From positions 338,468 to 402,467 of the forward strand of contig JAIDQQ010000023.1 in NCBI GenBank assembly GCA_029062165.1: 64,000 bases of DNA. The letters are read 5' to 3'. Shown here one piece after another: positions 6,763-15,044 of the stretch (within the stretch, counting starts at the first letter, position 1; the number at the start of each line of letters is the position of its first letter). Origin of the DNA: Ruminococcus sp. Lineage in GTDB: Bacteria > Bacillota > Clostridia > Oscillospirales > Ruminococcaceae. Under the pieces are notes generated by a model that was given only the letters and a program-made list of their open reading frames with translations, had not been told where the DNA came from and made no database searches. The position numbers and the translations under genes were made by a program.

Positions 6763-8727
6763 TTATAAAATCTTCCCACGACGTGAATTTTTCCGTACTT
6801 TTTTAATATCGTACATTTTTTCGTCAGCCTGTTTTATGACGCTGTATAGAGTAGTATTTTCGTCAGCGGTTACTATAACGCTTCCCACGCTTGCGGAGAG
6901 GGTATAAGGTTTCCGGATAATATTGTTCATGGCGTCAATTTTTGAGTTGAAACGCCTTATAAAAGCCTCGTCATCACCGGAGACCACACCGGCGGTAAAT
7001 ACTATGAACTCGTCACCACCGAATCTTGCACAGATACCGTCAAGGCAACTGTCCTGAATGACACCGGCAAGACGTTGTATGGCAAAATCGCCCTCGTTGT
7101 GACCGTAATTATCATTGATAAATTTAAGACCGTCCATATCAATGAAAGTTATCATGATAGTTTCATTTTTTTCGGCACACTCTTTGAATCTGACGTCAAC
7201 GAGATTTATGAAACCGTTCCGGTTATAGATATTGCACATAGGGTCAATGACATAAAGTCTGTTAAGTTCGTCCATAGCCTTGTTAAGATGTATCAGCTTC
7301 CGGACGTTTTCAAGGGAGTTACTTAGATTCATGGTTAGACTATGGCATAAAAGGCTGTATATCGGGAAATCACTGTTGGTAATGATATAATAGCCCAGAC
7401 ATCTTTCACGGAAATGTAACGGCAGAAAATAATTCACATTACCGCCTTTCCGTACCGGTTCAGGAAACATATTTCTGCTTGGGAAATAACCGCATGAACG
7501 TTTTTCGCCCTTGTCCCATATAAGCGGAGCTGTCATATAGTCTGAATAATGTGTATCGTAATCAATATTTTCAACTATGGAATCCTGCCAGTTTTCCGTG
7601 AGACACAGACAGAATTTTTCACAGCCGAGTTCCTTGACGAATTTACTTAAAACGTCAATAGTTTCGTCAACCTGTTCAGTTTCGGCGAGACCGGCAATAA
7701 GTCTGTTAAGCATACCGATACCGGAATTGAAGTTTTCAATTTTCTTGTACGTATTTTTCTTGTATTTCAATAAGTCTTCGGCGTTATGGGTATGACAGCC
7801 ACAACTTTCAGCGAAAACCGGTCTCGAATCAAGCTGAATGTTTTTCGAGGGTTTTTCACCTCTGAGGGCTTTTATTATAACCTCTACTGATTTATAGCCC
7901 ATTTCTTCAAGAGGTCTGTCAACGGAAGTCAGTACCGGAGTGAAATTCCGTGCATTATAGATATTGTCAAAACCTGTAACAATAACATCTTCCGGTACTT
8001 TATAACCGGCTTTTTCGAGGGCAGATATTGCCGTAAGAGCCATAGCGTCATTGGCACATATGAAAGCGTCGGGGAGAGACATTCCGGAGTGCAGAAATTC
8101 TTCAATAGCCTGTCTGCCGTCCTGCGTTCTGAACTCACCGAAAAAAACACGTTCATTTTCTACTTTAAGATTATGTTCTGCCATAACGTTCAGAAAAGCG
8201 TTGTAACGGGCAGTAGCTTCGGGATTTGAAAGAGGTCCGGAAATGAAATTGATAGTTTTAGCGTTATGTACTTCGATTACGTGATTTATAACTTCGGTCA
8301 TAGCGGAAGTGTTATTGATACTTATGTTGTGAAGTTCAGGATAGTCAGCACAGTCGAATACAACAGTCGGTATGCCGGAATCTTTAACACGTTTTATGAT
8401 GTTTTCTTTGGTTTCGGTATCGCATATAGTGTTGTTCATGAGTATAGCACCATCAAAGGCATTGAAATTTATCAGATTATAGATACTGTATTCGCCGGTA
8501 TCGAAACGCTTGCTTTTAAGCATACCACCATGTGCGGCGAAACATGATACTTCTATGCTACCGCCGGAAAATTCACCTTGAGTTGAGTTCACGTATGAGG
8601 CGAAACATGAAATATTCACGTTATATTCGTGAGTATATTTGTTTATGCCGGTGATTATGTTGTTCTGATATTCTTCGTCTATTCCGGCAGCGACTACTGC
8701 AATATGTATAATTTTATCGTTGTTCAT
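6763..8727 (-). CDS. Sugar-binding-domain diguanylate cyclase (LacI-type sensor + GGDEF)
   Basis: A 654-residue protein in three parts. Residues 5-320 are a LacI/GalR-type periplasmic-binding fold (DAFICANDAMALTAISALEKAGYKVPEDVIVTGFDN) without the DNA-binding headpiece. Residues about 330-480 form a GAF-like region with several cysteines. Residues about 490-654 form a GGDEF domain with an intact ARFGGDEFIVF active site. There is no signal peptide or membrane segment, so it should sense a cytoplasmic ligand and make c-di-GMP. The start at 8727 is chosen for the GGTGA site 5 nt upstream; in-frame ATG 8739 and TTG 8745 lack one. It follows the lysine operon terminator and no promoter was evident between them. 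No inhibitory RxxD site was clear. Confidence 0.88.
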   Translation of the reverse strand: MNNDKIIHIAVVAAGIDEEYQNNIITGINKYTHEYNVNISCFASYVNSTQGEFSGGSIEVSCFAAHGGMLKSKRFDTGEYSIYNLINFNAFDGAILMNNTICDTETKENIIKRVKDSGIPTVVFDCADYPELHNISINNTSAMTEVINHVIEVHNAKTINFISGPLSNPEATARYNAFLNVMAEHNLKVENERVFFGEFRTQDGRQAIEEFLHSGMSLPDAFICANDAMALTAISALEKAGYKVPEDVIVTGFDNIYNARNFTPVLTSVDRPLEEMGYKSVEVIIKALRGEKPSKNIQLDSRPVFAESCGCHTHNAEDLLKYKKNTYKKIENFNSGIGMLNRLIAGLAETEQVDETIDVLSKFVKELGCEKFCLCLTENWQDSIVENIDYDTHYSDYMTAPLIWDKGEKRSCGYFPSRNMFPEPVRKGGNVNYFLPLHFRERCLGYYIITNSDFPIYSLLCHSLTMNLSNSLENVRKLIHLNKAMDELNRLYVIDPMCNIYNRNGFINLVDVRFKECAEKNETIMITFIDMDGLKFINDNYGHNEGDFAIQRLAGVIQDSCLDGICARFGGDEFIVFTAGVVSGDDEAFIRRFNSKIDAMNNIIRKPYTLSASVGSVIVTADENTTLYSVIKQADEKMYDIKKVRKNSRRGKIL

Positions 8728-8743
8728 AAGATTCACCATTTTC

Positions 8744-8767
8744 AAAAGGGACGTCTGAAAACGTCCC
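8744..8767 (-). terminator. Terminator at the end of the lysine operon
   Basis: On minus, GGGACGT (8761-8767), a six-base loop and ACGTCCC (8748-8754) form a perfect 7-bp stem followed by TTTT. It starts 15 nt beyond the thioesterase stop. The short T-run may allow some read-through into the GGDEF gene. Confidence 0.75.
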
Positions 8768-8781
8768 TGAAAGTTTTTTGT

Positions 8782-9177
8782 TTATCGCTTGTGAAAACCG
8801 ATAATCTTGACCATTGCTACAGGTGTACCGGTATCGTCAGTGACACTTACGTTATAACAACAAGTGGAACGTCCGTTCTTGACAAGTTGAGTTTCGGCAA
8901 TAATCCTGTTGCTTTTCGGAACGCCTATGAAAGATATATCGGAATTTATAGATACTGTACCGGTTTTCTGCCAGTTTGAAGCCACTGCAAAAGCGAAGTC
9001 AGCGAGTGTGAAATATACACCGCCCATAACTCCGCCGACGGCATTTTTATGATGTTCTGTTATCGTGAGACTTACTTTAGCATAATGGTCATCAATTTCT
9101 TCAATGACCGCACCGGATTCAGTAGCATAACGGTCATTGCGGAACATCTCACGGACTTTTTCAATATCGTACGTCAT
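8782..9177 (-). CDS. PaaI-family hotdog thioesterase
   Basis: A 131-residue hotdog-fold protein. HHKNAVGGVMGGVYFTLADFAFAVA matches the PaaI/YbgC-like HGG...G(T/V)xxxLaD active-site region, with the usual catalytic Asp in TLAD and Asn/Gly upstream. Family members hydrolyse aryl- or acyl-CoA esters. It overlaps the dapB stop by 4 nt (ATGA) and is the last gene of the lysine operon. No direct role in lysine synthesis is known to me. The link may be only transcriptional. Confidence 0.85.
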   Translation of the reverse strand: MTYDIEKVREMFRNDRYATESGAVIEEIDDHYAKVSLTITEHHKNAVGGVMGGVYFTLADFAFAVASNWQKTGTVSINSDISFIGVPKSNRIIAETQLVKNGRSTCCYNVSVTDDTGTPVAMVKIIGFHKR

Positions 9178-9923
9178 ATAAGCATACTCATATCATAAAG
9201 TCCGGCGGGCTGGTCTTTGAGGAACACACCGGCATTTATAGAACCTTCAGCGAAGACTGTCTTAGAGCTTGCAGAGTGCGAAAGGGTTATAACCTCGTCA
9301 TGACCGGCAAAAATAACATCGTGTTCGCCTACTATCGTACCACCTCTTATAGCGTGCATACCTATTTCAGACTTATCACGTTTCTGACGGCGTGAGTGTC
9401 TGTCATAGACGTAATGTTTAGAGTTACCGAGAGTTTCGTTAATAGCGTTGGCGAGCATAATGGCAGTACCGGACGGAGCGTCAATTTTCTGATTATGATG
9501 TTTTTCAACAATTTCGATATCGAACTGATTTCCGAGAACTTTAGTAGCTTTTTTAGCGAGTTCTACAAGGAGATTAATTCCGAGTGACATATTGAAAGTA
9601 AAGAATACCGGAATCTGTTGAGAAGCGGATTTAATTTTCTGAATCTGTTCTTCGCTGTAACCGGTTGAGGCTACAACAATAGGCGTACCGGTATTCAGAC
9701 AGTATTCAAGGAGACCGTCCAGAGATGCCGGATTTGAAAAGTCTATAATAATGTCGGGTTTTACCGGAAGTTCCGACGGTGCGGGAACTATCGGGAAATC
9801 AGCGTACTGTTCGGTGTAGAGGTCAATACCGGCTACAACTTTACAGTCTTCACGGTTCTGAATACAGTTGTAAATGGTCTTGCCCATTTTACCGTTAGCA
9901 CCGCATATAGCAATATTAGTCAT
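9174..9923 (-). CDS. dapB: 4-Hydroxy-tetrahydrodipicolinate reductase
   Basis: A 249-residue enzyme, the usual length. The N-terminal nucleotide-binding motif is AICGANGKMGKTIY. The family signature EIVEKHHNQKIDAPSGTA carries the catalytic His and Lys and the substrate loop. It reduces the DapA product with NAD(P)H in the diaminopimelate/lysine pathway. It lies in an operon with asd and dapA behind a lysine riboswitch, and overlaps the thioesterase gene. Confidence 0.96.
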   Translation of the reverse strand: MTNIAICGANGKMGKTIYNCIQNREDCKVVAGIDLYTEQYADFPIVPAPSELPVKPDIIIDFSNPASLDGLLEYCLNTGTPIVVASTGYSEEQIQKIKSASQQIPVFFTFNMSLGINLLVELAKKATKVLGNQFDIEIVEKHHNQKIDAPSGTAIMLANAINETLGNSKHYVYDRHSRRQKRDKSEIGMHAIRGGTIVGEHDVIFAGHDEVITLSHSASSKTVFAEGSINAGVFLKDQPAGLYDMSMLI

Positions 9924-9938
9924 TTTTTCAGCTCCTAA

Positions 9939-10721
9939 TTAAATTTTAACTTTTTGATTTTTCTTGTCAATGACAGCGATTACTGCCGAGACGGTCAGCA
10001 ATACGCAGGGAATTATATAAATAAAAGTTTTTTCGTCCATGAAAAATAGTACCGCAAACGGAAAAAGCAGAATCGCCGAAGCAATATACAGACTGGCATT
10101 ACATTTTTTCACCCTGAAAAGTGCGGAAATGGTAAAAAGATATACAACCGGTAAAATTGCATATACAAAGTCCATAACTGAACCTACTCCGGAATTACCT
10201 TCATGACGTTCAATAAAACCTAACCTCAAAAGAAATTCATATTGAAAATCACTATTGAAAATAATGTAAAAAACCGGTACAAGAATTGCCGACATAGCGA
10301 TAATTTTAGAAATTGTCATTAACTTTGTTTTCTGTAATCCCTCACGATTTCCTTTCCGATTACCGTCAATATATACGATTACTGCCGAAAGTGCAAGCAA
10401 TATACACGGAACGGCAAAGAATAAAAAATAAGCGTAATCAAGTGTCGATATAACCAATGTAGAGGGAAGAAGTACCGTCGCCGACAGAAAATAAAATAAA
10501 GAATTGTTTTTCTTGATTCCTAAGAACGTAAAGAAATATTCAAACGGAATACATAAGAAAAGTATAGAGTTTAAAACAATCATCGGGAAAAAGTTACCGT
10601 ACGGTGAAAAATCGAAAATATCTTTTATATCCGTTCTGATTGATTCAGTAAAAATCGCAGTAAAAATCTGAATAACCAGTGCGATACATGAAATTATTTT
10701 AGCAGTCCTTATATAATTCAT
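9939..10721 (-). CDS. Unknown polytopic membrane protein in the lysine operon
   Basis: A 260-residue hydrophobic protein with about eight predicted membrane segments in two similar halves. Each half ends in a recognisable unit: PCILLALSAVIVYIDGNRKGNR near residue 120 and PCVLLTVSAVIAVIDKKNQK at the C-terminus, suggesting an internal duplication. I do not recognise the family. It sits between dapA and dapB and must be co-transcribed under the lysine riboswitch. A lysine- or diaminopimelate-related transport or sensing role is possible but unsupported. ATG at 10719-10721, with an AGGA-containing region upstream inside the palindrome. Confidence 0.7.
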   Translation of the reverse strand: MNYIRTAKIISCIALVIQIFTAIFTESIRTDIKDIFDFSPYGNFFPMIVLNSILFLCIPFEYFFTFLGIKKNNSLFYFLSATVLLPSTLVISTLDYAYFLFFAVPCILLALSAVIVYIDGNRKGNREGLQKTKLMTISKIIAMSAILVPVFYIIFNSDFQYEFLLRLGFIERHEGNSGVGSVMDFVYAILPVVYLFTISALFRVKKCNASLYIASAILLFPFAVLFFMDEKTFIYIIPCVLLTVSAVIAVIDKKNQKVKI

Positions 10722-10728
10722 AATTCTT

Positions 10729-10746
10729 AATTCATAATTATGAATT
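10729..10746. repeat. AT-rich palindrome spanning the dapA stop
   Basis: AATTCATAATTATGAATT is a perfect 18-bp palindrome, identical to the core of the one at 6495-6520. It overlaps the last codons and stop of dapA (10738-10740), so the element now supplies the gene's end. Confidence 0.6.
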
Positions 10747-11631
10747 GATAAGACCGTGTTTTTCGAGAGTTTTTCTTAAAACAGCCTTGTGTTCTTCGGA
10801 CATATCACATAAAGGCATACGGCATGAACCTACATTTACGCCGGTCATATTGACGGCTTCCTTGACAGGAATAGGATTGACTTCAATGAAAAGAGCGTTG
10901 ATTAAGTCGAGATATTGGAGTTGAAGTTTAGTAGCTTCTGCAAAATTGTTGTCAACGCAATACTGTACCATATCATGAACCTGTTTCGGAATAACGTGTG
11001 ATGCAACGGAAATAACTCCCTTAGCACCGAGCGACATTAACGGTACTATCATATCGTCGTTACCGCTGTAAACGTCGATAACATCACCGCATTCGGCGAG
11101 GAGTTTGGCACAGTAACTTATATTTCCGCTTGCTTCCTTGACGGCTACAATATTCTTGTGTTCAGCGAGTTTCTTAATAGTAGAGACCTCAAAGCCCATA
11201 CCGGTACGACCAGGGATATTGTAGAGGACTATCGGAATATTGACAGCATCTGCAATAGCGGTGAAGTGCATAATAAGACCTTTTTGAGTGGTCTTGTTGT
11301 AGTACGGAGTAACAAGAAGTAAAGCGTCTGCCCCGACAGCTTCGGCTTCTTTCGAGAGTTCAACGGCATATTTTGTATCGTTGCTACCTGTACCAGCGAT
11401 TACCGGTACTCTACCGGCAGTTTTTTCGACGGCGTACTTAATGCAGTTAAGATGTTCTTCGTCGGTCATGGTAGAGGCTTCACCGGTAGTACCGCATATT
11501 ATGATAGCGTCGGTATTATTTTCAATCTGGTAGTCAATCATTTCGCCGAGACGGTCATAATTTACAGAGCCGTCCTCATTGAACGGAGTAATAATAGCTA
11601 TACCTGCTCCGGTAAAAATAGTATTCTTCAT
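10738..11631 (-). CDS. dapA: 4-Hydroxy-tetrahydrodipicolinate synthase
   Basis: A 297-residue TIM-barrel aldolase of normal length. TGEASTMTDEEH holds the conserved substrate-binding Thr pair, YNIPGRTG carries the active-site Tyr, and VAVKEASGNI carries the Schiff-base lysine. It condenses pyruvate with aspartate semialdehyde, the first committed step to lysine and diaminopimelate. It stands between the GNAT gene and the membrane-protein gene and is controlled by the lysine riboswitch upstream of asd. AGGAGCG lies before the ATG. Confidence 0.97.
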   Translation of the reverse strand: MKNTIFTGAGIAIITPFNEDGSVNYDRLGEMIDYQIENNTDAIIICGTTGEASTMTDEEHLNCIKYAVEKTAGRVPVIAGTGSNDTKYAVELSKEAEAVGADALLLVTPYYNKTTQKGLIMHFTAIADAVNIPIVLYNIPGRTGMGFEVSTIKKLAEHKNIVAVKEASGNISYCAKLLAECGDVIDVYSGNDDMIVPLMSLGAKGVISVASHVIPKQVHDMVQYCVDNNFAEATKLQLQYLDLINALFIEVNPIPVKEAVNMTGVNVGSCRMPLCDMSEEHKAVLRKTLEKHGLINS

Positions 11632-11646
11632 AGAAACGCTCCTTTT

Positions 11647-12090
11647 TTAAATATTTAAAGTAAAAACATTCCAGTCTGTATCGAGTTTCATTCCGTGGGA
11701 TTCGTAAAAACCGGCAGATTTTTTATTCCATGTGGCACATTTCAGTTCAATCTGTACGCAGTCATTGGAAAAAGCTGTTTCTTTGGCTTTTTCGATAAAT
11801 TTTCCGCCGATTCCGTAACCTCTTGTATTTTCACGTATATATAGGTCTTCGATATAGAAAATCTTACGTCCGGAAAAAGTAGTATATTTATAGAAAGCGT
11901 TCATTACGCCGACAGGGATATTGTCAGCATATGCAATGAAACTCATAAGAGTACCGGAATCAACAAGTTCACGGAAACGCACATTTGTCATAGTGAAAAT
12001 ATCGAGTGCATTATGATACTCCATAAGTTCACGAGTGAGGAAATATGCGGTATCCGTTTCAGAAAGTGAAGTAGGTTTTATTTCAATCAT
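11647..12090 (-). CDS. GNAT-family N-acetyltransferase
   Basis: A 147-residue GNAT fold. FYIEDLYIRENTRGYGIGGKFIEKAKETA contains the acetyl-CoA pyrophosphate loop (R-x-x-G-x-G/A), and SAGFYESHGM is the usual last helix-strand motif. The ATG overlaps the asd stop by one base. Substrate is unknown; location in the lysine operon hints at an amino acid or amine target, but many GNATs are placed by chance. Confidence 0.85.
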   Translation of the reverse strand: MIEIKPTSLSETDTAYFLTRELMEYHNALDIFTMTNVRFRELVDSGTLMSFIAYADNIPVGVMNAFYKYTTFSGRKIFYIEDLYIRENTRGYGIGGKFIEKAKETAFSNDCVQIELKCATWNKKSAGFYESHGMKLDTDWNVFTLNI

Positions 12091-13169
12091 CAGTCAAAAT
12101 AGCCCTTGGAAGCGAGGAGTTCGGCAAGGAGTACAGCACCACCGGCAGCACCTCTTAAAGTATTATGCGAGAGACATACGAATTTATAATCAAACTGTGT
12201 ATCTTCACGAAGTCTGCCTGTAGAAACTGCCATACCGTTTTCAAGATTCCTGTCCAGTTTTGCTTGAGGTCTGTTATCGTCCTCGAAGTAGTGTATAAAC
12301 TGCTTAGGTGCGGACGGCAATTCAAGTTCCTGCGGTACGCCTTTGAAATCTGCCCATAATTTAAGGATTTCTTCCTTAGTAGGTTTCTGTTCAAAACTTA
12401 CGAAAACCGCAGCTGTGTGACCGTCTGAAACAGGTACTCTTAAACACTGTGTAGTGATTGACGGAGTATCAGTTTTTACGATTTCATTTCCCTGAATTTT
12501 TCCCCATACTTTGAGTGGTTCTTGTTCGGATTTTTCTTCCTCACCGCCAATGTAGGGGATAAGATTATCTACCATTTCCGGCCAAGTCTCGAAATTCTTG
12601 CCTGCTCCGGAAATAGCCTGATATGTACAGGCGAGAACGTTTTTCAGACCGAATTTCCGGAGCGGGTGGAGTGCCGGAACATAGCTCTGAATGGAACAGT
12701 TAGACTTTACAGCGATAAAGCCCCTCTTAGTGCCGAGACGTTCACGCTGTGCCTTAATTATTTCGATGTGTTCAGGGTTTATTTCCGGAACAACCATAGG
12801 TACATCCGGAGTAAATCTGTGTGCGGAGTTGTTGGAGACTATCGGGCATTCTGCCTTTGCGTAAGCCTCTTCGAGAGCCTTTATTTCGTCCTTTTTCATA
12901 TCGACTGCACAGAAACAGAAATCAACCATACCGGCTATTTTTTCTATGTCTGAAGTTGCGTCGAGAAGAACCATATCTTTCATGGATTCGGGCATAGGAA
13001 CAGCCATTTTCCAACGGTTGCCGACTGCTTCCTGATAAGTTTTTCCGGCACTTCTCGGGGAAGCGGAAAGAACTTTCACATTAAACCACGGATGATTTTC
13101 AAGCAGAGTTGCAAACCTCTGACCTACCATACCGGTAGCACCTATGATACCGACATTATATTGTTTCAT
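12090..13169 (-). CDS. asd: Aspartate-semialdehyde dehydrogenase
   Basis: A 359-residue enzyme. It begins YNVGIIGATGMVGQRF (NADP-binding GxxGxxG), with the catalytic cysteine in KSNCSIQSYVPALHPL and the phosphate- and substrate-binding region TYQAISGAGKN. This is the longer archaeal/fungal-type ASADH class, also found in clostridia. It makes aspartate semialdehyde from aspartyl phosphate. The start at 13169 is preceded by AAGGAGATG; an upstream in-frame ATG at 13235 lies inside the riboswitch terminator and is rejected. First gene of the lysine operon. Confidence 0.96.
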   Translation of the reverse strand: MKQYNVGIIGATGMVGQRFATLLENHPWFNVKVLSASPRSAGKTYQEAVGNRWKMAVPMPESMKDMVLLDATSDIEKIAGMVDFCFCAVDMKKDEIKALEEAYAKAECPIVSNNSAHRFTPDVPMVVPEINPEHIEIIKAQRERLGTKRGFIAVKSNCSIQSYVPALHPLRKFGLKNVLACTYQAISGAGKNFETWPEMVDNLIPYIGGEEEKSEQEPLKVWGKIQGNEIVKTDTPSITTQCLRVPVSDGHTAAVFVSFEQKPTKEEILKLWADFKGVPQELELPSAPKQFIHYFEDDNRPQAKLDRNLENGMAVSTGRLREDTQFDYKFVCLSHNTLRGAAGGAVLLAELLASKGYFD

Positions 13170-13200
13170 AAAAAAAACATCTCCTTGTAAAAATTTATAA

Positions 13201-13227
13201 AAATAATAAAAACCTGTTGCAAACAGG
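13201..13227 (-). terminator. Riboswitch-controlled terminator before asd
   Basis: On minus, CCTGTT-TGC-AACAGG followed by TTTTTATTATTT. It lies between the lysine aptamer and asd, the expected place for an expression platform that stops transcription when lysine is bound. Confidence 0.8.
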
Positions 13228-13269
13228 CTCATCATACGTTATAATAGAAATACCGGCATATAAAAAATC

Positions 13270-13437
13270 ATATGCGATAGCACTCCATCATTATATGATG
13301 ACAGCCACAGACCTGTTAAATCAGTGACCAGAACTGAATTTACCAGAAACAGTTCTTCGGCGGTGTCACCTTTCACTGAACATCATAGGATTGGTTATCC
13401 GATATTCAGGTACTATTTTTAACCGCACCTCTACCTT
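13270..13437 (-). promoter_or_regulatory. Lysine riboswitch (L box)
   Basis: On minus, the conserved blocks appear in order: AGGTAGAGGTGCGG at the 5' end, CGGATAACCAATCC, GAAAGGTGACACCGCCGAAG, CTGGTCACTG, CTGTGGCTGTCATCAT and GATGGAGTGCTATCGCAT at the 3' end. Together they build the five-way-junction aptamer. The gene downstream (asd, then dapA and dapB) is a classic target. Ligand binding should favour the terminator at 13201-13227. Confidence 0.93.
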
Positions 13438-13443
13438 GTTATA

Positions 13444-13472
13444 ATAATATCACGATAAAATTATTATGTCAA
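13444..13472 (-). promoter_or_regulatory. Promoter of the lysine operon
   Basis: On minus, TTGACA (13467-13472), 17-nt spacer, TATTAT (13444-13449). The predicted transcript start falls at about the first base of the riboswitch. Confidence 0.75.
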
Positions 13473-13524
13473 GAGTTTTTTGAAAATAATTTATAATTAT
13501 GCATTGAATTAAAGGGAGTATAAA

Positions 13525-14655
13525 ATGTTTAAATTACTTAAAAAAGAAAATAAAGCCCGTCGTGGACAGGTTGAGACAGTCCACGGAACGTTTCAGACAC
13601 CATGTTTCATGAACGTCGGTACTTGTGCTACAATAAAGGGTGGTATATCGTCAGTTGACTTACAAGACCTTAAAACACAGGTTGAATTGTGTAATACGTA
13701 TCACCTGCACTTGCGTCCTACGGATACGGTTATTAAAAAAATGGGCGGACTTCATAAGTTCATGAACTGGGATAAGCCAATACTTACCGACAGTGGCGGA
13801 TTTCAGGTATTTTCGCTTGCGAAACTCCGGAAAATAAAGGAAGAGGGCGTATATTTTGCATCGCATATAGACGGACACAGAATATTCATGTCGCCGGAAG
13901 TAAGTATGCAGATACAATCAAATCTAGGGTCTACAATAGCAATGGCTTTTGACGAGTGTATAGAAAATCCGTCGCCGTATAAGTACGTTGCAAACTCGAT
14001 AGAACGTACTACACGGTGGCTTTACAGATGTAAGGAAGAAATGCAACGTCTGAACGGTCTGCCGGATACGATAAATAAACATCAGATGTTATTCGGAATA
14101 AATCAGGGGTCAACTTTCGACGACTTACGTATAAAGCACATGAAAGACATAGCTGAACTCAATCTTGACGGTTATGCGATAGGCGGACTGGCAGTAGGTG
14201 AAGCGACGGAAGAAATGTATCGTATTATCGATGTAGTAGAGCCTTATATGCCTGTAGATAAGCCACGTTACTTAATGGGAGTAGGTACGCCGTCGAATAT
14301 AATAGAAGCGGTGGCACGTGGTGTAGATATGTTCGATTGTGTAATGCCGAGTAGAAATGCACGTCATGCGACGGTCTTCACATGGAGCGGTATAATGCAT
14401 TTAGGAAATAAATGTTACGAAACAGACCCTCGCCCGATAGACGAACAATGTGACTGTCCTACTTGCCGTAACTTTTCGAGGGCATATGTGAGACATCTAT
14501 TCAAGGCAGGCGAACAGCTCGCCGGTAGACTTGCGGTACAACATAATCTGTATTTTTATAATACGCTTACGGAAAAAATCCGTGAATCAATCGAGAGAGA
14601 TGAATTTGAAGATTTCCGGAAGAAATATTCCGGACTTCTTGCGACGAGAATTTAA
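13525..14655 (+). CDS. tgt: tRNA-guanine transglycosylase
   Basis: A 376-residue TIM-barrel enzyme that exchanges guanine-34 for a queuosine precursor in GUN tRNAs. TDSGGFQVFSL contains the general Asp, DMFDCVMPSRNARHA contains the nucleophile Asp, and CDCPTCRNFSRAYVRHLF is the zinc site. The ribosome binding site AAAGGGAG precedes the ATG. Paired with queA 2.6 kb downstream in the same transcription unit, as in many Firmicutes, but with a PAS gene and an HsdS gene between them. Confidence 0.97.
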   Translation: MFKLLKKENKARRGQVETVHGTFQTPCFMNVGTCATIKGGISSVDLQDLKTQVELCNTYHLHLRPTDTVIKKMGGLHKFMNWDKPILTDSGGFQVFSLAKLRKIKEEGVYFASHIDGHRIFMSPEVSMQIQSNLGSTIAMAFDECIENPSPYKYVANSIERTTRWLYRCKEEMQRLNGLPDTINKHQMLFGINQGSTFDDLRIKHMKDIAELNLDGYAIGGLAVGEATEEMYRIIDVVEPYMPVDKPRYLMGVGTPSNIIEAVARGVDMFDCVMPSRNARHATVFTWSGIMHLGNKCYETDPRPIDEQCDCPTCRNFSRAYVRHLFKAGEQLAGRLAVQHNLYFYNTLTEKIRESIERDEFEDFRKKYSGLLATRI

Positions 14656-14667
14656 GGAGGTCAGTAT

Positions 14668-15039
14668 ATGGAAATATCAGTATTTTATAAGAGTGTGATA
14701 GATGCCGATAGTATGCCGGTAGTGATATGCGATACGAACCATATAATAGTATACATGAATCCGTCAGCTGTGAGGAGATACGCCAAAAGAGGTGGTGCGG
14801 AACTTATAGGGAAATCATTGCTTGCGTGTCATAATGCGGAATCAAATGTCATGATAGAAAAGGTTGTGGACTGGTTCGGACAGAACAGGGATAATAATAA
14901 AGTATATACGTTTCATAACAAGGAAAATCACGATATATACATGATAGCCTTGCGGGACGATACCGGAAACTTAATCGGCTACTACGAAAAACACGAAAGC
15001 CGTACACCTGAAACCGAAACACGCTACAATATGGACTGA
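14668..15039 (+). CDS. Single PAS-domain protein
   Basis: A 123-residue protein that is one PAS domain: SMPVVICDTNHIIVYMNPSA, then AELIGKSLLACHNAES, then a C-terminal sheet ending in a polar tail. The CHN segment resembles the PAS part of DUF438-type proteins, where a CHPP motif occurs; here the prolines are absent. It has no output domain, so it would act through a partner. AAGGAGG lies 7 nt before the ATG, 12 nt after tgt. Confidence 0.8.
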   Translation: MEISVFYKSVIDADSMPVVICDTNHIIVYMNPSAVRRYAKRGGAELIGKSLLACHNAESNVMIEKVVDWFGQNRDNNKVYTFHNKENHDIYMIALRDDTGNLIGYYEKHESRTPETETRYNMD

Positions 15040-15044
15040 AATAT

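Noticed and set aside
13170..13235. Longer start for asd at 13235
   Set aside because: It would translate through the riboswitch terminator; the ATG at 13169 has AAGGAGATG ahead of it.
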